Origin: Acidimicrobiaceae bacterium
GTDB lineage: Bacteria > Actinomycetota > Acidimicrobiia > Acidimicrobiales > UBA8592
Assembly: GCA_002715405.1 (NCBI GenBank)
Contig: PAZD01000021.1
Coordinates: forward strand, 25,705-32,670
Direction of reading: 5' to 3'
Length of the DNA stretch: 6,966 nt
In this document: piece by piece, positions 1 to 5,420 of the stretch
Layout of the letters: the number at the start of each line of letters is the position of its first letter
Numbering within the stretch: the first letter of the stretch is position 1
Notes under the pieces: generated by a model
The model's database searches: none
What the model saw: the letters and a program-made list of their open reading frames with translations, nothing else
What the model was told of the DNA's origin: nothing
Position numbers and translations under genes: made by a program

Positions 1-670
1 CAACATTAGAAAGTGCTGCCGCAGGAAGAAGGCCTCTGACAGCATCGAAGGCTTTTGCTTTAACTGCCTGCCGGTACACAAAGTCTGAATCGTCTGGGTG
101 CTTAGGAAATGATTCACGGACGAAATCCTGCAAGGGGGGAACCAGCTCTGAATATATATCGAATATTCTGTCCATGTCTCCTACGTATCTTGTCCCGAAC
201 GAGGAATTTAGTATCTCAGGGTCTCGGTAATACCGATACCTTCCTCCAAGTCGCGAATCATAGGAAATATATCTTGTTGACTGTTCTAAATAACTCATTA
301 AACGTCCCCACTCGAGGACTTTAGTTAGAAGATTCGATGCTTGTTCACAAGCGAGATGAACCCCACCTAATTGAGCGACCGAGTCGTCACCGTATTCGAA
401 GAAGATTCTGTGATAAAGGGTTTCTGCATGTTCCAATCCGATTGTGGCGTCGATAGTCTGATCACCTTCTATATCTAAATCTCCTAAGAATTCATCCAGA
501 AATAATCTCCGGAGACTTTTTGCCGAGCGGCTGTATCTAGCAAAAAGTGCTCCTTTGACAACTTCGGGAAGGTTAACAAGAGCGAACACCGGTTGATCCA
601 AGTTCGTGAAGTAACGTCTAAGAACATCTGCTTCATCATCGGACCATTCTTCGGATATATATGCACTCAC
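1..670 (-). CDS. Divergent FAD-dependent thymidylate synthase (ThyX) family protein, 3'-truncated by window edge
   Basis: About 223 codons are visible; the frame is open to position 1 and the C-terminus lies outside. The translation carries ThyX-family blocks: an N-terminal FALVNLPEVVKGALFARYSR segment (residues 28-47), EYGDDSVAQLGG (92-103), the signature region with EQSTRYISYD (129-138) and the late RGLLPAA block (213-219) that corresponds to the family's R..LP motif. Classical ThyX uses dUMP, FAD/NADPH and methylenetetrahydrofolate to make dTMP and has RHRxxS. Here the equivalent positions read WGRLMS (121-126), so only the second Arg and the Ser remain. From memory this fits a long-form actinobacterial ThyX relative rather than a canonical enzyme, so thymidylate synthase activity is unproven. 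The start is taken as GTG at 670 because VSAYISEEWSDDEADVLRRY looks like the family N-terminus. No clear Shine-Dalgarno precedes it, and the in-frame stop upstream is at 767-769. The preceding gene ends at 735, leaving 64 bp. Confidence 0.8.
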   Translation of the reverse strand, partial: MSAYISEEWSDDEADVLRRYFTNLDQPVFALVNLPEVVKGALFARYSRSAKSLRRLFLDEFLGDLDIEGDQTIDATIGLEHAETLYHRIFFEYGDDSVAQLGGVHLACEQASNLLTKVLEWGRLMSYLEQSTRYISYDSRLGGRYRYYRDPEILNSSFGTRYVGDMDRIFDIYSELVPPLQDFVRESFPKHPDDSDFVYRQAVKAKAFDAVRGLLPAAALSNV

Positions 671-734
671 GACATTTGAGAATACGTCGCTGGCGACGCA
701 TATGTGTGGAGGGTATGAATTTTGGTCATCTTTT

Positions 735-1325
735 TCAATGTACAACCACCTTGATTGCTCTATGGGCTATCCCCAATTCAATCGTCGATTCTATCCCTAC
801 GAATACTCCATCGGCATATATGCGCATTGGATGTGGATAGGTCAAGGTGTGATCTTGGATTTTTTTCACGCGTATATCTGGGAGAGGGACATGGCTTCCA
901 GATTTTGATTTCTGAACAGCAAACCAGAATTGACTGAGGCTTAAATCAGAGAAGACTATATCCAGTTTCCCATCGCTCGGATGGGCTCTCACTGCGACTC
1001 TTCGGGTCTTATGCCATTGAGCATTCATAACAAACGCTCCTTTACTTGAGAATCGGTGTTTCCTTATTGAGCAATGGCTTGCAAAGTATACAGATTTTCC
1101 ACATACACGAACTGAACCTAGATCCACATCACATATTGTTCCAACTGAACAGTCAGTTAGGGGTGTGGGTTTTTTGCCACCAAGTGTCCTACATAGATTC
1201 CCCGCTTCTAACTGGATCATTGAATGACCATTGGAGAAATGATGAATAATCTCTTTATCTGATTTCGCTATTGGTACAGAGTTTGGAACCCTTCCTTGAT
1301 AAGCCCAATTTCCGAATTCTTCCAT
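735..1325 (-). CDS. Short diacylglycerol kinase-like protein (C-terminal domain only)
   Basis: A complete 196-residue protein. AGNLCRTLGG (41-50) resembles the GNDFARTLG loop of YegS/DgkB-type lipid kinases. CDVDLGSV (65-72) followed by a beta-rich stretch, HPSDGKLDIVFSDL (115-128), and the C-terminal MRIYADGVFVG (167-177) match the order of the C-terminal beta-sandwich of that superfamily. The N-terminal Rossmann-like half with the nucleotide-binding GGDGT motif is missing; full enzymes are about 300 residues. There is no frameshifted remnant upstream, because tatC ends only 5 bp before the ATG at 1325. The protein therefore looks like a stable short form, not a recent truncation. The tight spacing implies cotranscription and coupled translation with tatC; the purine-rich GAGAG near the end of tatC may serve as its ribosome binding site. 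Lipid or ligand binding is possible, but kinase activity is unlikely from sequence. The assignment rests on motif order alone. Confidence 0.65.
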   Translation of the reverse strand: MEEFGNWAYQGRVPNSVPIAKSDKEIIHHFSNGHSMIQLEAGNLCRTLGGKKPTPLTDCSVGTICDVDLGSVRVCGKSVYFASHCSIRKHRFSSKGAFVMNAQWHKTRRVAVRAHPSDGKLDIVFSDLSLSQFWFAVQKSKSGSHVPLPDIRVKKIQDHTLTYPHPMRIYADGVFVGIESTIELGIAHRAIKVVVH

Positions 1326-1330
1326 ATTCT

Positions 1331-2107
1331 TTATTTCTCTCTCATGGGTATTTCATTGTTATTTTTTTTATATTTCTTTTCTTTTAATAGTCCATAAAGA
1401 ACAGCAAACTCGTAAAACAAATACATTGGGATTGCTAGAGCCAATAGGGAGATAGGATCACCGCTTGGGGTAATAACCGCCACCAGGATAACGATTCCAA
1501 CAACCGCATACCTCCAATGTTTTCTAAGTGTTTGATGAGACAATATTTCAAGCTTTTGAAGCAGTATCAAAACGAGGGGGAATTCGAATCCGATCCCAAA
1601 TGCGAGCATCATTTTAATTATGAACGATATATAGGCGCGTGCTCTAAATTCAGTGAAGAGGTCTTCACCTCCTATTTCCATCAAAAACGTGAGTGCTTTG
1701 GGAAGTGTCCAAAATGCTAGTGAACAACCAACTACGAACAGAATCACTCCGAAAAAAACGAATACTGCGCCGTATCGACGTTCATGCTTATGCAAGCCTG
1801 GACTTATGAATTGCCATGCTTGCCACAACAGCACAGGTACTGCAACAGCGACACCAGTATAGATCGATACCATAAACCGAGTATTTAAACCTTCGAGCGG
1901 CTCATCTATACGAAGAGTGCATCGTTCGCCAAGAGTTTCACAGTACGGGTCTAAAATGAATTCGAGTATGTGAGGATATAAGATCCAAGCCGCAACTGTA
2001 CCTATCGCAATTGCGACTAGAGACCTTATCAAGCGTGTCCTTAGCTCTCCAAGATGTTCTAGGAGACCCATCCTCGCATCAGGATTCTGGTTTTTACGTT
2101 TTTTCAT
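1331..2107 (-). CDS. tatC: Sec-independent protein translocase subunit TatC
   Basis: The polytopic core of the twin-arginine translocase, which binds RR signal peptides with TatB and recruits TatA to move folded proteins across the cytoplasmic membrane. The 258-residue reading shows the N-terminal EHLGELRTRL (17-26), the PLEGLNTRF block (70-78), FISPGLHKHERR (100-111) with the conserved Glu, GFEFPLVL (173-180), and TPSGDPISLLALAIPMYLFYE (213-233). Hydrophobic segments at about 26-47, 79-100, 114-137, 158-184, 198-213 and 216-238 give the expected six spans. The frame is open further upstream to 2182, but that would overlap tatA by 89 nt and add a non-family N-terminus, so ATG 2107 is preferred (14-nt overlap with tatA). 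ATG 2071 (MGLLEHLGEL) is a real alternative, with GAGG directly abutting it. The tail is short and Lys/Asn-rich. Confidence 0.95.
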   Translation of the reverse strand: MKKRKNQNPDARMGLLEHLGELRTRLIRSLVAIAIGTVAAWILYPHILEFILDPYCETLGERCTLRIDEPLEGLNTRFMVSIYTGVAVAVPVLLWQAWQFISPGLHKHERRYGAVFVFFGVILFVVGCSLAFWTLPKALTFLMEIGGEDLFTEFRARAYISFIIKMMLAFGIGFEFPLVLILLQKLEILSHQTLRKHWRYAVVGIVILVAVITPSGDPISLLALAIPMYLFYEFAVLYGLLKEKKYKKNNNEIPMREK

Positions 2108-2411
2108 CGTGTTTTGGCACGGTTTCCGTAGTGCCTTCTGTCTCCATATGTTGGCAATCCTGATTACCAGCCTCTGATTCAACTATTTCATTCGAAGAAT
2201 TAAGTAAATCATTTCCGCGTTGCCTTGCGGCAGTTTCGGTGCCCTCAATCACAGCTGAATCTAATTCAGACCTGAAACTCTCACTTACTCTCCGAACCGC
2301 TCTGGTAGCTTTTCCGAGTGATCGAGCTATTTCAGGTAATTTTGTTGGTCCAAGGAATATCAAAGCAACGATGAGAATTACAAGTACTTCACCACCTCCA
2401 ATATTGAACAC
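2094..2411 (-). CDS. tatA: Twin-arginine translocase TatA/TatB family protein
   Basis: A 105-residue protein with the TatA/B layout: a very short N-terminus, one membrane span (about residues 6-21), the LGPTKLPEIARSLG hinge and start of the amphipathic helix (20-33), then a Glu/Ser/Thr-rich cytoplasmic tail. FNIGGGE at residues 2-8 puts a Glu at position 8, and the LGPxKLP hinge follows; both are more typical of TatB than of Gram-negative TatA. Only one TatA/B-type gene is visible, directly before tatC with a 14-nt overlap, as in the actinobacterial tatAC arrangement. It may act as TatA, TatB or both. The start is GTG at 2411, chosen because the FNIGGGE motif begins at the second codon; an AGG lies 8 nt upstream. 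The gene follows the only long intergenic gap in the window, which may contain its own promoter. Confidence 0.92.
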   Translation of the reverse strand: MFNIGGGEVLVILIVALIFLGPTKLPEIARSLGKATRAVRRVSESFRSELDSAVIEGTETAARQRGNDLLNSSNEIVESEAGNQDCQHMETEGTTETVPKHDEKT

Positions 2412-2438
2412 GGTTTTAGCCTACATACTCAATTGGGC

Positions 2439-2461
2439 TAGATAATAATTTCAACTCACAA
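2439..2461 (-). promoter_or_regulatory. Candidate promoter of tatA with partial PafBC (RecA-NDp-like) match
   Basis: Reading the minus strand, TTGTGAGTT (2461-2453), 8 nt, then TATCTA (2444-2439). Against the mycobacterial RecA-independent damage promoter consensus TTGTCRGTG-N8-TAnnnT, as I recall it, 9 of 12 defined positions agree, including the spacing. The mismatches are C to G, the final G to T, and the last T of the -10. The -10 ends 27 nt before the GTG start, which is suitable for a short leader. A 9/12 match in an AT-rich gap can arise by chance, so this is tentative. Confidence 0.25.
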
Positions 2462-2495
2462 TTCCGTGATTGACCAAGTTATTTCTGCAACACGC

Positions 2496-2586
2496 AAGAC
2501 CCTAAGACCTCTTGAATTATTCTGATCCCAAGACCGCTAAAAGCAGTAAGAGGAAGACACGAAAAATTAAATTATCACAGGGTCTT
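2496..2586. repeat. Spaced inverted repeat AAGACCCT / AGGGTCTT with internal AAGACC copies
   Basis: Perfect 8-bp arms at 2496-2503 and 2579-2586 enclose 75 bp, inside which AAGACC recurs at 2504-2509 and 2530-2535. The arms are too far apart for a simple terminator hairpin. The pattern could be clustered protein-binding sites or coincidence. Confidence 0.35.
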
Positions 2587-2594
2587 TCGTATAT

Positions 2595-3452
2595 CTAAAG
2601 AAATTTCAAGCTACTTATTGGCCATAAACGAATAAATGCTCTACCCACAACCAGTTCTTCTGAAATCGGACCAAAGTAACGTGAGTCCCGAGACCCATTT
2701 CGATTATCTCCAAGAACAAAAAGATGGTCATCTGGTACTAGACAACTGGTCTCTGTCGCTACCTCACACATTTCTGTGGATTCAAATCCCCGCGTAAGGG
2801 TACTAGTAGCTAAATACGGTTCTACTAGTAGCTGTCTAGCAGTTGAACTTGATTCGGTGATATAGATCCTCCCATCAATTATCTCAATCAACTCACCTTC
2901 TAACGCTACGACGCGCTTTATTAAGTCTGTCTCCCCATATCCTTCTGTAGTTGGTCTCTGGAAGACAATAAGATCCCCTCTCCCAATATCCCCTACTTTG
3001 TAGCTCAATTTATTCACTAGGACGCGATCACCTACTTGAAGAGTTGGGGTCATCGACGAAGAGGGAATGAAATACGCTTGCATCAGAAAAGTCTTAATAA
3101 GGAAAGCAACTAGAAGAGCTCCGAGGATGACAGCTCCCCACTCAAGAAAGACTTTTAGAGATTTTCGCCTGTCGTTAATTTCTACCTGATTGCTCTCTGG
3201 TTTAGAGAATCCTTCGTCGGGATACGGGCTGGAAAGCGATTCCGCTTCTCCTTGATGGGCATTCTCCTCTTCTGAATCAAGTTCAGGTGGCACTTCGGTT
3301 ACTGTTCTCTCTTTTTGAGGCGGCAGGGGTGGTGTTTCATCGTCACTCGGGTTAAATGCGGGAGAGTTCTCAAGAGAACGTTCAACTGCACGGGCTACTA
3401 CATCATCTATCCATTCTTGTTCCTTGTCGCTTCCATCGCTGCTATGATCCAC
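2595..3452 (-). CDS. lepB: Signal peptidase I with long acidic N-terminal extension
   Basis: A membrane-bound serine protease that cleaves signal peptides from exported proteins. Of 285 residues, about 1-98 form a hydrophilic Glu/Asp/Pro/Ser-rich extension, followed by one membrane span (about 101-123). Catalytic boxes are intact: the Ser box IPSSSMTPTL (129-138) with nucleophile S133, RGDLIVFQRP (158-167), DLIKRVV (176-182) with the general-base Lys179, and GDNRNGSRDSR (248-258). Two cysteines (C229, C237) lie between the Lys box and the GDN box, roughly where E. coli LepB has its disulfide. The topology would be cytoplasmic N-terminus with the catalytic domain outside. The start is GTG 3452 with no obvious Shine-Dalgarno; an in-frame stop lies just upstream and no later in-frame ATG precedes the catalytic domain, so the exact N-terminus is uncertain. 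The gene sits 45 bp after pafC and 183 bp before tatA. Confidence 0.95.
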   Translation of the reverse strand: MDHSSDGSDKEQEWIDDVVARAVERSLENSPAFNPSDDETPPLPPQKERTVTEVPPELDSEEENAHQGEAESLSSPYPDEGFSKPESNQVEINDRRKSLKVFLEWGAVILGALLVAFLIKTFLMQAYFIPSSSMTPTLQVGDRVLVNKLSYKVGDIGRGDLIVFQRPTTEGYGETDLIKRVVALEGELIEIIDGRIYITESSSTARQLLVEPYLATSTLTRGFESTEMCEVATETSCLVPDDHLFVLGDNRNGSRDSRYFGPISEELVVGRAFIRLWPISSLKFL

Positions 3453-3497
3453 AGCATCGGAGATTAGCCCAGATCGTTAGAGTAGTCTCATCACAAC

Positions 3498-4457
3498 TTA
3501 CTCTTTGTACCTATCGAGAATTTCTTGTGCTGTAATTTTTGCAAGATCAATTGGGATATCTTTTGGTGCTTTAAGGATCTCTGTTTTCGGACTTAACCGG
3601 ATAAGCAGCCTTTTTAACCAAGCGATACCAGTCACATATAGATCAACTTTTATATAACCGTCATCTGTCGGTGTGCTGTTCTCGATTGGGTATGTAGCTG
3701 TTATCCAGGAGTCTTCTGGAGTTATTTTTAGCGACACCAAACTGCTTGAATTCTCAAGTTTCCAGCTTTCGTCATCATTGGGTGCTTCTCCTTTATCAGC
3801 TGGAATTGATATAGCTTTGTCGGAAGTATTCACGTCGATAATTCGATCTAATCGAAATAGACGGAAGTCATTCGCAGTTTCACAATATGCAAATAGATAT
3901 TGGTTATTGTCCCGATTCGATATTTCGGCTGGATGGACGGTCCGAGTGGAAGTTTCATCTTTAGCGTAAGAATAATAGCTAATTACTAGTTGCGTCTTTG
4001 TCTCGATAGCTTGGTTTATAACTGACCAGGTGTTAGTAGCTAGCATTGGAATATCGACTTCGAATGTTTTCTTAGTCTGACCTAATGATGACTCTAATTT
4101 CATTATGGCAGTTTTGAGATCCGATCCATTTTCAGAACCAATTATTAGTTCCATTAATTTAGCTTTCCGCAAAATACTGAATCCTTGCTCAGAAGTTAAG
4201 CGAATGGGTCGAGATAACCATTCTGCTTGACTAATCCAAACTCGTCCGTCTTCTACGATCACTTCGATTAGAGTGTCGGGAGTATGTGGGTACGGCCCAA
4301 CCATAAATAGCACCTTTGTCAGATCATTTAACAAATGCTCTTCTGGGTAATTAAATCTTTGAGATATTACAGACAGTTTTGGGCCATCATTCTCAATAAT
4401 CCATGGAATCATCGAAAGTAACCGTTCGAGTTTTTCTGTTGCTTTAAGCGTTCCCAT
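3498..4457 (-). CDS. pafC: WYL-domain transcriptional regulator PafC
   Basis: Second half of the PafBC pair, which in mycobacteria forms a heteromeric transcription activator of the LexA/RecA-independent DNA-damage response, triggered by ssDNA binding to the WYL domains. Of 319 residues, the N-terminal winged-helix region is about 5-80 (ERLLSMIPWI, then GPYPHTPDTLIEV and GRVWI). The WYL domain is about 140-210, ending FRLFRLDRI (198-206), and the WCX-type C-terminal domain is about 235-319 with AWLKRLLIRL (279-288). The name-giving WYL triplet reads QYL (186-188). The frame is open to a TTG at 4472, but ATG 4457 has a well-spaced GAGG and is chosen. It overlaps the 3' end of pafB by 14 nt, implying translational coupling and matched stoichiometry. 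Confidence 0.9.
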   Translation of the reverse strand: MGTLKATEKLERLLSMIPWIIENDGPKLSVISQRFNYPEEHLLNDLTKVLFMVGPYPHTPDTLIEVIVEDGRVWISQAEWLSRPIRLTSEQGFSILRKAKLMELIIGSENGSDLKTAIMKLESSLGQTKKTFEVDIPMLATNTWSVINQAIETKTQLVISYYSYAKDETSTRTVHPAEISNRDNNQYLFAYCETANDFRLFRLDRIIDVNTSDKAISIPADKGEAPNDDESWKLENSSSLVSLKITPEDSWITATYPIENSTPTDDGYIKVDLYVTGIAWLKRLLIRLSPKTEILKAPKDIPIDLAKITAQEILDRYKE

Positions 4458-5379
4458 TTGAAACCTCAACAAAATTATTCATATAAGCAATGTACGCTTC
4501 TCGAATTTCGACAGGGGAAATAATTTCCGCGTGCTCTAGAAGAAGCGTCAATCGACTAAAGAACGCTTCTTGGTTGCTGACAAAAACTTTTGCAATCCCT
4601 GAACCATCGTTATTTAACTCAATTTCAGTATCAAGACTTGTCCGGGCCCAATCTAAAAGAGTTTCATCTATCCGAATTATTGTCTCTATTTTTTCACCAT
4701 CACCGTAACTCCAGGGCTTCATATTTGCCTTAGGGGGGTTATCAGGTATCTCGTATTCATTAGCGACTAACCCAAGAGAAATCCCTAGAATTTTGTCTAC
4801 TCTAAATGTTCTGATTTCGCTAGAAGATGAGTCTTTACCGGTTACATACCAACGGCCATTAGTGAATTCCAGCCGCCATGGTTCTAATTCTCGATTTTTT
4901 TGTGAATATATGAATTTGATGCTTTTTCTATTTGTAATTGCATCAAAAAGAAGCGTTAAGTATTCACCATCCAACAGTGGAACTCGGATTGTTGACGTTT
5001 CAGGGCTCTCTTCATACCCACCCAACTTTCGCATCGCTTCGATTTCTGAAATCCCAGCAAGCACTTCGACACTACTAATTGCAAGGTTCAGTGCTCTTAG
5101 TTCTGAAGGTTTTAAATCAAGTTTGTCAAGATAGTAATCAGATTTATTAATGATATATCCGTCGATTGGAGGATTAGTTCCGGGGACAGGGATAATCTCA
5201 AGTGGGACTCCCATATCTCGTAATGCATTTTTGTCTCTATCAAATGTTCTGCGAAACGCCGCCTTGTCTTCGGGATACATTCCGACACGCTTACGAAGCT
5301 CTTCTGCAGATTTCGGGCTCTCAACGTTTAATAGTTCAGCTAGGAGGTTAAGGGTTCGTTCAAGTTTTCTACTTGTCAT
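4444..5379 (-). CDS. pafB: WYL-domain transcriptional regulator PafB
   Basis: First half of the PafBC activator pair. Of 311 residues, the N-terminal winged helix is about 3-62, including the family-like FRRTFDRDKNALRDMGVP (42-59). The WYL domain is about 135-200 with GRWYVTG (175-181, WYL read as WYV) and an Arg-containing IRTFRVDKI (189-197). The WCX-like C-terminal region is about 230-311. PafB and PafC share this architecture and are probably an ancient duplication. The start is ATG 5379: the preceding in-frame codons reach a stop within seven codons, and GAGG directly abuts the ATG, which is unusually close for a Shine-Dalgarno. The gene lies 41 bp after pafA and overlaps pafC. Despite the 'proteasome accessory factor' name, its role in mycobacteria is transcriptional and not in pupylation. 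Confidence 0.92.
   Translation of the reverse strand: MTSRKLERTLNLLAELLNVESPKSAEELRKRVGMYPEDKAAFRRTFDRDKNALRDMGVPLEIIPVPGTNPPIDGYIINKSDYYLDKLDLKPSELRALNLAISSVEVLAGISEIEAMRKLGGYEESPETSTIRVPLLDGEYLTLLFDAITNRKSIKFIYSQKNRELEPWRLEFTNGRWYVTGKDSSSSEIRTFRVDKILGISLGLVANEYEIPDNPPKANMKPWSYGDGEKIETIIRIDETLLDWARTSLDTEIELNNDGSGIAKVFVSNQEAFFSRLTLLLEHAEIISPVEIREAYIAYMNNFVEVSNGNA
4464..4467 (-). promoter_or_regulatory. Ribosome binding site of pafC (GAGG)
   Basis: GAGG lies 6 nt before ATG 4457 and inside the last codons of pafB. It favours this ATG over the upstream in-frame TTG at 4472, which lacks such a site at the right distance. Confidence 0.65.
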
Positions 5380-5420
5380 CCTCGTTGGTACCTAGCTTTG
5401 ATTTCTCTAGAAAACATTAT

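Larger units (their letters stand above)
2412..2594 (-). other. lepB-tatA intergenic region, 183 bp, with repeated AAGACC words
   Basis: The largest non-coding gap in the window; I see no ORF with family features on either strand. On the plus strand AAGACC occurs at 2496-2501, 2504-2509 and 2530-2535, with an inverted copy GGTCTT at 2581-2586. The outer pair extends to an 8-bp perfect inverted repeat (AAGACCCT 2496-2503, AGGGTCTT 2579-2586). CCTCTT (2508-2513) and AAGAGG (2548-2553) form a further weak inverted pair. None is followed by a U-run typical of an intrinsic terminator. The tatA-proximal end is AT-rich and promoter-like. Confidence 0.6.

Noticed and set aside
484..666. 60-residue minus-strand ORF inside the ThyX-like gene
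   Set aside because: It is in a different frame from the ThyX-like translation, which carries clear family motifs across the whole stretch.
1..670. helY helicase, expected after tatC from the Mycobacterium order
   Set aside because: The translation has ThyX-family blocks and no helicase motifs, so the mycobacterial order does not hold here.
2107..2182. Longer tatC reading starting at 2182
   Set aside because: It would overlap tatA by 89 nt and add 25 residues unlike any TatC N-terminus.
2496..2594. Rho-independent terminator after lepB
   Set aside because: Inverted pairs exist, but the arms are 34-75 nt apart and no U-run follows a stable GC-rich stem.
3673..3969. 98-residue plus-strand ORF opposite pafC
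   Set aside because: It lies wholly inside a strongly supported minus-strand gene and shows no family motifs or ribosome binding site. The same applies to the other plus-strand ORFs, including those at 4793-5134 and 6333-6614.
4457..4472. Upstream TTG start for pafC
   Set aside because: TTG 4472 adds five residues that cover the GAGG site of ATG 4457, and it has no well-placed ribosome binding site of its own.
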